Below, piece by piece: positions 34,403 to 43,067 of a stretch of 43,203 nucleotides of DNA. The position numbers and the translations under genes were made by a program. The stretch spans positions 1-43,203 of the forward strand of contig NZ_RQHV01000027.1 of the NCBI RefSeq assembly GCF_004771005.1, in the 5' to 3' direction. This DNA comes from Leptospira ilyithenensis. GTDB taxonomy: Bacteria; Spirochaetota; Leptospiria; Leptospirales; Leptospiraceae. Numbering within the stretch: position 1 is the stretch's first letter; the number at the start of each line of letters is the position of its first letter. The notes beneath the pieces were generated by a model. The model saw only the letters and a list, made by a program, of their open reading frames with translations. It searched no databases and was not told where the DNA came from.

Positions 34403-36979
34403 ATGAACAGAAATATCTTTGGCCAAAATTTCTCTTTTTTTCTCATCATTCTTATCCTTTGTTTCTTCCAAAGAAATCTATTTTCCCAAAAAACAAAGCC
34501 CAAAAAGGAAAAAGACACAGTTCCCATCACAACGCCCGAAACGCAAACTCAGACGGAGAATACAACAACTCCCGCACCGCCAGTGACCAATACCGAAACT
34601 GAAAAACAACCTGAGGAAACCACAGGCAAACACGGTGAATCCGGCATTCAACCCACTGATAACAATCAGACTGATAGAAACAGCATCATTACAGTAACAG
34701 GCACTAGACGAAGAAATTTATTAAAAGATTCTACCATCACTACGGAAGTCATCACCCGAAAAGACATAGATGATATGGGAGCAAGAGATCTTTCCCAAAC
34801 CTTGGGAAATGTTCCCGGAATTCAAGTGAAACCGGCAGCGGCAGGAGAACGCGGTCAAACGGTTCAATTGCAAGGCCTTTCTTCCCAAAGTGTGCTCATC
34901 CTTGTTGACGGGCAAAGGACTACAGGCCGCTTTAGCGGTTCCATCGACCTCACAAGATTCAAAGCGGAAGATATAGAAAGGATAGAGATTGTAAAAGGAG
35001 CATCTTCCGCCTTATACGGGTCAGACGCGATCGCAGGTGTGATCAATATCATCACCAAAGAAGCGAAAGAACCTCTCTATGCAGAATTTAGAACGCAAGG
35101 CGGAACCGGAAGCCCGCAGTATTACGGCCCTTATATGGAATTCAGAAATTATGCATCCGTCGGAGTGAAACAGGAAAAAATTTCAACGATCTTTACAGTC
35201 GGTTGGCACAAAGGAGAAGGGTATGACCTTACCAAAGACGCCACACAGGGACCGAGAAACGGTAGAATCGCTTCCAATGCATCAGGATACAATCCTTATC
35301 CTTATGGCACAGCACCGACCACCGCTTACTTTTTAGCAACAAGAGTTCCAGGCTACACCCCTCCTTTGGAATCCACTTCAGGAAGCGCGTTCAATGACAT
35401 GAACCTTTCCAATAAAACCGTATACCATGTAACAGATGCTTTGGTGGTCACGGGACAATTTTATTACCGTTATTTGGATCAGTCCGCAGTAGATGCGACT
35501 CCCCCCAGAACCGTTTACGACAGAAGAAACAAAACCCATGACTTTATGGGGGCGCTTAACATGGACTATGCGCTTACGCAAAAAGTCAATTTTAATCTAA
35601 ACGCAAACTATTCCCGTTTTCAAGATTTATATACAACGGACCAACGCAAATCCGATGAATTGGATACCCAACAAAGAACGGACAACGCCGTGGCAGAATT
35701 CCGATCAAGAATGGATTACAAGTTTTCGGAATCGCATATAACATCCGTCGGAGCGGAGACATTACACGACAGGATTTCTTCGGCACGGATTTCACCGGAT
35801 TGTAAGAGAAGCTTTCCGAATCTATGTATTGATGATTTCGCTCCCGGTTTTATGCAAGGTCAGGTTGTGAATGGAAATGCGGCTCGTTTCAGAAACGCAT
35901 TCTATATCCAGGATGAATGGAGAATCTCGGACAAACCCAGAATCCAAATTGTTCCCGGAGTCCGTTATGATAACGACTCCATCTACGGCGGGCAGATGCT
36001 CCCAAAACTCGCCATCCGGTATGATGTTTCGGACAAATTCAGATTCCGCGCCGCCAACGGTTTGGGTTATCGTGCACCTAGTTTCCAAGATTTATATTTT
36101 AATTTTCTTAACCCAGGTGTGGGGTACAGAGTCGCGGGAAATCCGAATTTAAAACCGGAACTTTCCCGTAGTTACAACTTCGGTTGGGAATGGGACATCA
36201 CAAAACGAATCTGGTACAGCACGAATTTATTTCATAATGATGTGGATAATTTGATCGGATTTAGAACCAACCCGGTGAGGGATCCGTCCGGTTTGCAAAT
36301 CTTTCAAACATCTAACTACCAAAAGGCGAGTACGCAAGGTATCGAGTCCTCGATCAATTTTAGAATCATGGATCAACTTTCCGCCGGAACAGGTTATACA
36401 TATACAGAAACCAGAGACGAATTGACCAACTTACCTTTGGAAGGAAGAGGGCCTCATAGATGGAATTTCAATATCCGCGCCGAAGAAAGGAAAAGCGGTT
36501 TGTCATTGTCCGTCTTTGCGGTAGTCTTCGGAAAACAGGCTTATTATTGTGTGAAAAATCCTTTTTGGTGTAATCCCGATCTACCGGATTCGCTTGCCGG
36601 TATAGAAACCGCTATTGCAGCACAGGCAGCAGCAAACATGCAAAAGGCGCTTGGTACAATTCCGGGTTATGTTTCGGATTATTGCACGGAAAACAATTTA
36701 TCCTATTGTACAACAAACCCTACTTACGGCGCAAGAATGGTAAATCCGCATACCAATTTAAACTTAAGAATCTCGCAAAAGTTCTTCGGACATTTTCAGT
36801 GGTTTATAGGTGTGGATAATATTTTAGATTCATATGATCTGGTTTATAATCCGCAAAGGCCGAGATTCTACTATTTTGGTTTAGACGGTAAGTTCTCCAT
36901 CTCGGAGAATGACAAGCCCCCTGTCCCTAAAGAGCAGCCTCAAACTCCTCCTCCTGCCGCCCCCTCTAATGGTTCCTAA
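34403..36979 (+). CDS. TonB-dependent outer-membrane receptor, probably for haem
   Basis: 858 residues. The signal FFLIILILCFFQRNLFSQ is followed by a Pro/Thr/Glu-rich linker to about residue 95. A plug domain begins with IITVTGTRRRNLLKDSTI (probably the TonB box region) and includes IEIVKGASSALYGSDAIAGV and INIITKEA. The 22-strand barrel follows. YRAPSFQDLYF and NPNLKPELS match the FRAP and NPNL motifs of haem receptors, but no His lies between them. It ends with a barrel strand RFYYFGLDGKFSI and then a Pro-rich tail. The Fur-like operator and HmuY-like neighbour support haem uptake; TonB and ExbBD are not in the window. Confidence 0.85.
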   Translation: MNRNIFGQNFSFFLIILILCFFQRNLFSQKTKPKKEKDTVPITTPETQTQTENTTTPAPPVTNTETEKQPEETTGKHGESGIQPTDNNQTDRNSIITVTGTRRRNLLKDSTITTEVITRKDIDDMGARDLSQTLGNVPGIQVKPAAAGERGQTVQLQGLSSQSVLILVDGQRTTGRFSGSIDLTRFKAEDIERIEIVKGASSALYGSDAIAGVINIITKEAKEPLYAEFRTQGGTGSPQYYGPYMEFRNYASVGVKQEKISTIFTVGWHKGEGYDLTKDATQGPRNGRIASNASGYNPYPYGTAPTTAYFLATRVPGYTPPLESTSGSAFNDMNLSNKTVYHVTDALVVTGQFYYRYLDQSAVDATPPRTVYDRRNKTHDFMGALNMDYALTQKVNFNLNANYSRFQDLYTTDQRKSDELDTQQRTDNAVAEFRSRMDYKFSESHITSVGAETLHDRISSARISPDCKRSFPNLCIDDFAPGFMQGQVVNGNAARFRNAFYIQDEWRISDKPRIQIVPGVRYDNDSIYGGQMLPKLAIRYDVSDKFRFRAANGLGYRAPSFQDLYFNFLNPGVGYRVAGNPNLKPELSRSYNFGWEWDITKRIWYSTNLFHNDVDNLIGFRTNPVRDPSGLQIFQTSNYQKASTQGIESSINFRIMDQLSAGTGYTYTETRDELTNLPLEGRGPHRWNFNIRAEERKSGLSLSVFAVVFGKQAYYCVKNPFWCNPDLPDSLAGIETAIAAQAAANMQKALGTIPGYVSDYCTENNLSYCTTNPTYGARMVNPHTNLNLRISQKFFGHFQWFIGVDNILDSYDLVYNPQRPRFYYFGLDGKFSISENDKPPVPKEQPQTPPPAAPSNGS

Positions 36980-36992
36980 ATAAGGTCAGTCA

Positions 36993-37772
36993 ATGAGAAG
37001 TTATATCCCAATTAACCTCTCATTGATTTTGACGATCTCTCTTTATTTCTTTCTCAATCCGTTATCATATTCATGGGCCGACTGGGAACCTGCATCTTGC
37101 ATGCCGGATCATTGTTTTTGCGAAAGCACAAACGGAACTTCCGTTCGGCAGCCTTCAAATACCTGGTCCTCACTTAGCTTTTGTTTTGTGGGATTTTATG
37201 TTATTCTGGTTCGTATCTTTCAAAAGCCAAATGGGGAAAGTAGATTCAATCAATCCGTTTTATTTTCCGGCTTATTCGGTTTTTCTCTGATTCTGATAGG
37301 ACTCGGCAGTGTATTCTTTCATGCTTCTTTGTCCTTTGTCGGGCAGTTCTTTGATGTAACCGGAATGAATTTGCTCGCCGTTTTTATTTTATTATTTCAT
37401 ATCTATCGGGTTCGGGAATATCCGAAGTTTGTTTTTTTAATCTGTTACCTGATGTTTAATCTGATACTTGCTTACTTATTATATGCATATCCTTCTCTAA
37501 GGCGTTATCTGTTCGGGATGATTCTTTCGGCTTCCTTAATTCCCGGATTTATCGTAGGTTCTACCCGATCAAAATCCGATTCGAAGTGGATTGTCTACGC
37601 GCTTGTTTTACAGGGATTTGCTTTTCTGGTTTGGGTATTGGATTTGCAGAAAATCGTATGTGATTCGGGTTCCTATCTGCAAGGCCACGCCGTATGGCAT
37701 ATATTAGGTGCAAGTGCCAGTTATTATTTGTATCGATTTTATCTTTCGGAAAGAGCGAAAGTCGAATCCTGA
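36993..37772 (+). CDS. Ceramidase-like (CREST superfamily) membrane hydrolase
   Basis: 259 residues with about seven transmembrane helices. It resembles the alkaline ceramidase/CREST group of zinc-dependent membrane amidases. Conserved landmarks are CFCESTNG near the N-terminus, RQPSNTWSSLSF, GSVFFHASLSFVGQFFDVTG (with Ser, His and Asp in the expected order) and LQGHAVWHILGASASY (the paired His). These give the metal site H...D...H-x-x-x-H. Many spirochaete relatives are annotated only as membrane proteins, and the substrate need not be ceramide. It follows the receptor gene by 13 bases and may share its transcript. Confidence 0.7.
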   Translation: MRSYIPINLSLILTISLYFFLNPLSYSWADWEPASCMPDHCFCESTNGTSVRQPSNTWSSLSFCFVGFYVILVRIFQKPNGESRFNQSVLFSGLFGFSLILIGLGSVFFHASLSFVGQFFDVTGMNLLAVFILLFHIYRVREYPKFVFLICYLMFNLILAYLLYAYPSLRRYLFGMILSASLIPGFIVGSTRSKSDSKWIVYALVLQGFAFLVWVLDLQKIVCDSGSYLQGHAVWHILGASASYYLYRFYLSERAKVES

Positions 37773-37791
37773 AGCGTAGTGTAAGGCATAG

Positions 37792-38076
37792 TTATACGAA
37801 GGAAGCGCTTGTATATACTAAGCTTTCATTAATAACGTTAATTTCTATTTCCATGCCTAAAGCATGAACATAATCAACGAGTGTAGATAATTTGATATCT
37901 TTTCTTCCTTCAATTCTTGAGATACTAGTCTGACTGAAACCTTCTGTCTCAGTTTGTTTAACACCAGATTGTTTTCTAAGACCAGCAAGTTTCATACTAA
38001 ATATAATTTTGTTAGCTTTGGCTTTAGCCCTTTCAATACTTTCTCGCAACCAGGGAAACAGAATTTCCTGGGTCAT
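37792..38076 (-). CDS. XRE-family regulator, HigA-like orphan antitoxin
   Basis: 94 residues. The N-terminal half is helical and basic. The helix-turn-helix lies near residues 37-75: GVKQTETEGFSQTSISRIEG, then KDIKLSTLVDYVHALGMEIE. This arrangement is typical of HigA-type antitoxins, which follow their toxin gene. Its ATG overlaps a TGA that ends a short upstream frame of about 35 codons on the same strand (HLGSAKKKMVAPGKGNDRKR near its end). That frame has stop codons before it and is not a recognisable toxin, so this looks like an orphan or decayed toxin-antitoxin locus next to the repeat. Confidence 0.7.
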   Translation of the reverse strand: MTQEILFPWLRESIERAKAKANKIIFSMKLAGLRKQSGVKQTETEGFSQTSISRIEGRKDIKLSTLVDYVHALGMEIEINVINESLVYTSASFV

Positions 38077-38273
38077 AGGTCTCTCTTACGATCGTTTCCT
38101 TTTCCCGGGGCGACCATCTTCTTCTTCGCTGAACCAAGGTGATTACGTGAACCGGGATGTTGTTGCAGAGGGGGAATCAATTACTACACTGGATTCATCA
38201 AATCGGATTGCTCCGGCAAGAGAAATGATCGAACAACCTCCATTAGGCGAAACTGGATAAAACGATTAACCCC

Positions 38274-38428
38274 TGCGCTAGCGATCGCAGCGAAAATCAA
38301 TTACAGTGATTCATTCTTAAAACACGGAAATCATTTCTCGCGGTGACGTAGGCCAGGATGGCCGAAGTTTTTTCGTCGGAACAGGAGGTTCCGCGAAAAA
38401 GAGCGTGGAATGTTTTTCCGTTTGATTG
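38274..38428 (-). repeat. Structured dispersed repeat, inverted internal copy
   Basis: This is the reverse complement of 1-154, with one extra A in the A-run after CGG and two substitutions near the GATCGC end. Sequences just outside both ends differ from those of the left and right copies, so the unit boundaries are CAATCAAACGG and CGCTAGCGCA. All the stems of the left copy are preserved. Confidence 0.88.
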
Positions 38429-38532
38429 AAGCGCCCAAAGTTACAGATCACATAGTTTTGCCGAGATACTAACGACTTTTCTTTTGTTTTTCCTATAAAT
38501 TTTAGATTCACCCTCACAAAAGAGGAAACCCA

Positions 38533-38613
38533 ATGGCTGCAACAAATCAAACGGGAACTACAATAACTTTCGCCTTTGAAATCAAAGGCGATGTTTTTCT
38601 TTCAGTATCATAA
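38533..38613 (+). CDS. Putative 26-codon leader or small peptide
   Basis: An ATG after AGAGGAAACCCA starts a 26-codon frame (MAATNQTGTTITF...) ending at TAA 38611-38613. A TATAAA lies about 35 bases upstream. A strong terminator hairpin sits inside its 3' half (38570-38603). The arrangement fits an attenuator leader or a small RNA better than an ordinary gene. No homology is recognised. Confidence 0.3.
   Translation: MAATNQTGTTITFAFEIKGDVFLSVS
38570..38603 (+). terminator. Strong rho-independent terminator
   Basis: TCGCCTTTGA (38570-38579) pairs perfectly with TCAAAGGCGA (38582-38591); in practice the loop is GAAATC. TGTTTTTCTTTC follows. No ordinary gene lies directly upstream on this strand, so it marks the end of a short transcript. 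Confidence 0.75.
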
Positions 38614-38831
38614 TTGGTAAAAAGGATTAGGATTATGTAAATTTTACCTTTCGGAAAAATATCCTTCGTTTAACATTGACAAATGACATAATCTCCGCTT
38701 CCTATACAATTTATTATAATTTACCAATCAGGCAGTCTCTATTCTAACTATGATTTTACCGAGGATTTGCCCGAACTTTTATCAATAAATTTTAAAAGAA
38801 GGCGCAGCTTTTTCGTCTGATAATTCTAACC

Positions 38832-40637
38832 ATGAATATTGATCCAAAAACCATAGTGCTTATCAATTTGGTCGGATCTTTTTTTATGGGCCTTGGCCTT
38901 TATTTTGCATCTACAGGGCATCTGGGGAGGCTTAAGGAAGTAAAAAGCTGGGCCTCTGCAACTCTGATCCAATGCGCCGGATGGCTGGTTTACGGGGTTC
39001 TCCGAAAAATTCTTCCCTATGAGCTTTCCTTTATTGTGGGAAACCTACTCTTAACATTTTCACTTATCTACTATTACAACATTATAGTGGTTTTTTTCAG
39101 AGAGAAGGCAAGATGGAAGACCGCTTTTTTCCTATTACTTTCAGAGCTGATTGTTCTTCTGTTGCTCGTAATCAATGATTCTTCGCAAAGTTATAAAGTT
39201 TTTTTTGTGTCTTTATTCGGATGTATCCCTCTACTCGGCAGTGCTTATGAGATTTTAAAGAGCCAAGCTCATCGGGGGAAAAGCAATTTATACACCGGAG
39301 TTCTTTTTTCAATCCTCGGATTCTTCCTGATTTTTAGATCGATTTATTATTTAACGGGTGATATCAATCCTGACGAAAGTATATTCTGGAAAAGCACAAT
39401 CCAGGATATTACCTTTTTATTATTTTACCTAATGTCCGTTATATTGACATTCGGATTCATACTTATGTGTATCGATCGGTTCATGAGCGAACAAATCGAA
39501 AGCGAAAGAAAATACAGACTACTTGCCGAAAACAGTTCCGATGTCATCTGGGTATACAATCTAAACAAAAAAATGCTTACTTATATAAGTCCCTCCGTAT
39601 ATCAACTGAGAGGATTTACAGCAGAAGAAGCGATCAAAGAACCTATCGAAATAGGTCTCACAAAAGAATCAGCGGAAAAAATTAAGTATATTTTACAGGA
39701 GAGGATTCAAAAATTCGAATCGGACGGATTTGTCTCTCTGCCCTATTTGGATGAATTTCAACAACCTTGCAAAGACGGTAGAATCATATGGATAGAAGCG
39801 GTGACAAGTCTCAGAAAAGGAGAAGACGGCTCGATTGAGGTATTGGGTGTATCGCGTAACATAGAAAAACGAAAGAAAGTCGAACAGGAAATCCAAACAT
39901 ACCTTTCCGAGTTGAAAGAATTGAATTCCACAAAAGATAAATTTTTGTCCATCATTGCTCATGATCTTAAAGGTCCCGTCGGAGGAATGAATACATTCAT
40001 TAAAATGATACTGGAAGAACTGGACATTCAACCGCTGAAGAAAACAAGACAAGAGCTACTTCTTTTGGAAGAATCCACAAAGGACGTTCTATCTCTTTTG
40101 GAAAACCTGCTAACATGGGCCAGGTCACAAAAAGACGGATTGAATTTCGAGCCAAGACTTCAATCTTTATACACAACCGTTACCTCATGCTTTCAAGTTT
40201 TTGCTTCCATCGCGGAAAATAAAAAAGTCACCTTGGAAAACAAAATATTAGTGAACGAAGTGGTATTTGCAGACGAGAAGATGCTTCAAACCATCGTTCG
40301 CAACATTTTAGGCAATTCAATCAAGTATTCAAAAGAAGATGGTAACGTAACGATTACAGCAAGAAATTTCCATGAGTTCACTGAAGTCTGTATCACGGAC
40401 AATGGAATCGGTATGTCGAAAAGAACTGCATCAAAACTTTTTAAATTGGATGAAAAACAGGCGAGTCTTCCCGGAACGATGGGAGAACGAGGGACAGGAC
40501 TAGGACTTATCTTATGCAAAGAATTAATAGACAAACATGGAGGTAGAATTCGGGTCGAAAGCGAAGAAGGCCTTGGCTCGACATTTTATTTCACATTGCC
40601 TAAAAATATGAATTACAATTCATTTTCTCCGGTATAA
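38832..40637 (+). CDS. Membrane PAS-domain sensor histidine kinase
   Basis: 601 residues. About seven transmembrane helices fill residues 8-215 as a membrane sensor module. A PAS domain with PAC follows (KYRLLAENSSDVIWVYNLNK through VLGVSRNIEKRKK, about 227-350). The dimerisation and phosphorylation box is FLSIIAHDLKGPVGG with phospho-acceptor H377. The catalytic domain has the N box LGNSIKYS, G1 DNGIGMS and G2 GTGLGL. It should autophosphorylate and signal to a separate regulator, as no response regulator is adjacent. The nearest one in the window is the GGDEF regulator at 25067, but pairing is speculative. The gene looks complete. Confidence 0.9.
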   Translation: MNIDPKTIVLINLVGSFFMGLGLYFASTGHLGRLKEVKSWASATLIQCAGWLVYGVLRKILPYELSFIVGNLLLTFSLIYYYNIIVVFFREKARWKTAFFLLLSELIVLLLLVINDSSQSYKVFFVSLFGCIPLLGSAYEILKSQAHRGKSNLYTGVLFSILGFFLIFRSIYYLTGDINPDESIFWKSTIQDITFLLFYLMSVILTFGFILMCIDRFMSEQIESERKYRLLAENSSDVIWVYNLNKKMLTYISPSVYQLRGFTAEEAIKEPIEIGLTKESAEKIKYILQERIQKFESDGFVSLPYLDEFQQPCKDGRIIWIEAVTSLRKGEDGSIEVLGVSRNIEKRKKVEQEIQTYLSELKELNSTKDKFLSIIAHDLKGPVGGMNTFIKMILEELDIQPLKKTRQELLLLEESTKDVLSLLENLLTWARSQKDGLNFEPRLQSLYTTVTSCFQVFASIAENKKVTLENKILVNEVVFADEKMLQTIVRNILGNSIKYSKEDGNVTITARNFHEFTEVCITDNGIGMSKRTASKLFKLDEKQASLPGTMGERGTGLGLILCKELIDKHGGRIRVESEEGLGSTFYFTLPKNMNYNSFSPV

Positions 40638-40669
40638 TTACAGAACACTTTAAACTAGAGAGGCCGATC

Positions 40670-40915
40670 ATGTCTTATCCGAAAATCGCCCAAAAAAGTC
40701 CCTATATGATTTCTATGAAGGAAGGTGAAAAAAAAGCATGGTGCAGTTGCGGAGCATCTTCAACACAACCTTTCTGCGACGGATCACATTCCCGAGAAAA
40801 TACCGGGATGAAACCGGTTATCTTCAAATGTCAAATAGCGGAAGAGATATTTCTTTGCGGATGCAAACAAACGAAGAGCCCGCCTTATTGCGACGGCACT
40901 CATAAATCATTATAA
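40670..40915 (+). CDS. Double-CDGSH iron-sulfur protein
   Basis: 81 residues with two CDGSH-type [2Fe-2S] motifs: CSCGASSTQPFCDGSH and CGCKQTKSPPYCDGTH. Each supplies three Cys and one His, the mitoNEET-type ligand set. Tandem pairs are the usual bacterial form. Such proteins are thought to act in redox or Fe-S handling, without an established reaction. The gene starts 33 bases after the histidine kinase stop, behind GAGAGGCCGATC. Cotranscription with the kinase is possible. Confidence 0.9.
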   Translation: MSYPKIAQKSPYMISMKEGEKKAWCSCGASSTQPFCDGSHSRENTGMKPVIFKCQIAEEIFLCGCKQTKSPPYCDGTHKSL

Positions 40916-41287
40916 GGAAACTGTAGATTTGAAGTAGATTCTTAGATGATGCAATGATCATGATTTCGAGTAGATTATTACGTGAAGCAATATGGAACTT
41001 CCCATAATCGACATTATGTCGCATAATATTAGTTATGCCCTCGTATAGAAAGGCACATTGGTAACACTCTAGATCACTCTCATGGGTTACACTTTTATTC
41101 ATAGGCCACATCTCATCTGTTAGATGGATATTCATTTTCTCCGGTCGCCCCTTCCGGGCTCGTCCGTTGGGGAAACTATTGAATAGTTTTTTATCTATCT
41201 TTTAACAAATTCGTTTCTTTTCCGAAAATCCCGAATAGATCTTATCTTGCTTGGCATACGTGTGTATGTTGTAAAAAGTATACCTTC
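40916..41287. other. 372-base intergenic region, nothing clearly functional
   Basis: A minus-strand frame to 41135 overlaps the CDGSH gene and has no family features. ATTATGTCGCATAAT (41012-41026) is a short dyad. AACTATTGAATAGTT (41174-41188) is another. GGTCGCCCC (41144-41152) echoes the GGGGCGACC at 38107-38115, which may reflect a shared remnant. No RNA gene is recognised. Confidence 0.5.
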
Positions 41288-43033
41288 ATGAAGTATTCAA
41301 TGTATTATATCATGATCGGGCTTACGATAGGATATCTAAATTTCCTGTTTACCGAAGAATGGTGGAATACAAGTCTAGGCGGCTTCGATTGGGACCAACA
41401 TTTTTTCTATCTCGAGTCCACGAGAAAACCTATCGTAGACTTTAAAGAATTTCCCTTTTGGAATCCTTACTACGGCGGAGGAGTTCCTGTTCTGGAAAAT
41501 CCTCAAGTGAAGTTTTTAGCCCCCACCAATCTATTCTCTTTCTTTTTCGGTACGATCATAGGACTTAAATTTTCAATTCTATTCTATCATTTGGTCGGTT
41601 CGTTAGGCTGTATTTACCTATTTCATAATGTACTAAAATTTCATCCATTTCCCGCTCTTTTTTCTTCGATACTCTTTATGTTTTGCGGATGGCATTCACA
41701 ACATGTATTTCCGGGACATAGCCAATTCTTTTCCACTCCCATACTTCCTTTTATCATCGCGTTTTTGATTCGATTTATCAAAGAACAAAAGCCTATATAC
41801 TGTTTTTTGTCTTCATTCTCTGCGGCCTTACTCCTCTTCGAAGGAAATATATATATCTTTCTCTATACGAATCTGTTTCTATCGCTTCTTTCAATTTATT
41901 ATCTTTTCTCAAAAGAAACCAGAAGCATAACTTTCGATATTTGGAAATTTTTAATCTTAACTTTTTTATTATCAAGTTATCGATTGCTTCCGGAAATGGA
42001 TTATTTTTTTCAATATGGAGCTTTCTATAAAGCGGATTCTTTGTCCTTGAATGTATGGAATATACTCGATATATTTACCAACTCATCACAACATCCCTTT
42101 CTGGCTTTTCCTATTCCCAATCAGGAATACAGATGGTGGGAATATGGGAACTACATAGGTTATTTGCCCTTGATAGTTTTTTTCTCCCTACTCGGTTTCA
42201 CAAAAAAAGCAGACTTCCCTTTTCTCATACTTCTGATTTTAAGTTTGTTACTGATGCTAGGGGATTTTCATTTTCTCTCTCCCGCGCATCTCCTCTCTCA
42301 AATTCCAGGATTTTCAAATACCAGATGTTATGCGAGATGGGGGATTGTTTTTGTATTTATATTTTCCATTTTAGCAGGAACATATCTAAACCGATTGATT
42401 GATCTTTTGACTTCTTTACAAATCTTTAAAAAATCAAATTATTTCAAGTTAGCTTTACCAATCTTTTTATGCTTTCTTAGTATATTTCTCTATACGGACG
42501 TTCGTAAAAAAAATGCGAAAAATTTCAAAGGTATATTCATCTATCCCGATATAATCAAATCCGAAAAATTGAAAAATTTCGAAACCTATCCCACATTCCC
42601 TTCCTATGGAGCGGACTCTTCCCTACTCTCCGGGATTTTCAATAACAAATCGACAAGAGACTCTTACGAAAATCTACTAAGCAACAAAAACCTCCCTGCA
42701 GTAGGAGACAAAAACTATCAAGGAGAGTATTATCTTATCAATGCAGGTGAAATAAAACAAACCCATTGGTCGCCAGGAGAACTCCATTTCCATACAAATC
42801 TTCCCGAAAAAAATATTCTAATCATCAATCAAAATTACAATCCCCAATGGAAAACACGATCTCAACACACCATAAAAAATATAAACGGCCTCATTGGGAT
42901 CGAACTTAGCAAAGGCGAAAACAATATCGAACTTTATTATATAAGCAACTACTTTCGATTAGGTGCTTTTCTCGGGATAATAGGACTTCTATATTCTTTC
43001 TCTGGGCGCTTCGGATACGCATCCGGTAAATAA
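41288..43033 (+). CDS. YfhO-like multi-pass membrane protein
   Basis: 581 residues with about 10-12 transmembrane helices and a soluble C-terminal region. It resembles YfhO/GT-C-type membrane glycosyltransferases. The first loop has GGFDWDQHFFYLE, then WNPYYGGGVPVLENPQ. The C-terminal segment has INQNYNPQWKT, like the Y-x-P-x-W-K motif of YfhO proteins. Such proteins probably transfer sugars from lipid carriers on the outer membrane face. The acidic pair D-W-D may be catalytic. Its stop is 34 bases before the right repeat copy. It has no near partner genes. Confidence 0.7.
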   Translation: MKYSMYYIMIGLTIGYLNFLFTEEWWNTSLGGFDWDQHFFYLESTRKPIVDFKEFPFWNPYYGGGVPVLENPQVKFLAPTNLFSFFFGTIIGLKFSILFYHLVGSLGCIYLFHNVLKFHPFPALFSSILFMFCGWHSQHVFPGHSQFFSTPILPFIIAFLIRFIKEQKPIYCFLSSFSAALLLFEGNIYIFLYTNLFLSLLSIYYLFSKETRSITFDIWKFLILTFLLSSYRLLPEMDYFFQYGAFYKADSLSLNVWNILDIFTNSSQHPFLAFPIPNQEYRWWEYGNYIGYLPLIVFFSLLGFTKKADFPFLILLILSLLLMLGDFHFLSPAHLLSQIPGFSNTRCYARWGIVFVFIFSILAGTYLNRLIDLLTSLQIFKKSNYFKLALPIFLCFLSIFLYTDVRKKNAKNFKGIFIYPDIIKSEKLKNFETYPTFPSYGADSSLLSGIFNNKSTRDSYENLLSNKNLPAVGDKNYQGEYYLINAGEIKQTHWSPGELHFHTNLPEKNILIINQNYNPQWKTRSQHTIKNINGLIGIELSKGENNIELYYISNYFRLGAFLGIIGLLYSFSGRFGYASGK

Positions 43034-43067
43034 CTCCTTCCTCTTTCCCCGACCGCGCTCTCCGCTG

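Larger units (their letters stand above)
38077..38831. other. 755-base intergenic region with repeat copy and small transcript-like unit
   Basis: From left to right the region holds a possible decayed toxin or gene remnant on the minus strand (38077-38185), the inverted repeat copy (38274-38428), a TATAAA element with a 26-codon frame and terminator (about 38493-38603), and an AT-rich stretch before the histidine kinase gene. Frames that run across the repeat look like artefacts. This is the least organised part of the window and looks like a site of past insertion or loss. Confidence 0.6.

Noticed and set aside
38009..38260. Plus-strand frame ending just before the repeat, with a protein-like acidic tail
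   Set aside because: It overlaps the better-supported XRE gene on the other strand, and I could not link it to any family. It might be a gene remnant.
38274..38428. Repeat as an integron attC site
   Set aside because: Its ends do not fit the RYYYAAC/GTTRRRY core sites, and no integrase gene is in the window.
38317..38550. Minus-strand frame running through the repeat
   Set aside because: The frame is mostly repeat sequence with no family features. The similar frame at 42949-43137 also exists only because of the repeat.
27826..41026. Extra TTATGTC heptamers at about 13635, 27832, 38687 and 41014 as more Rep boxes
   Set aside because: A 7-base word is expected several times by chance in an AT-rich 43 kb window, and these lack the TTAGA and CCCCCTG parts.
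40824..41135. Minus-strand 103-codon frame
   Set aside because: It overlaps the well-supported CDGSH gene, has no ribosome-binding site and resembles no family.
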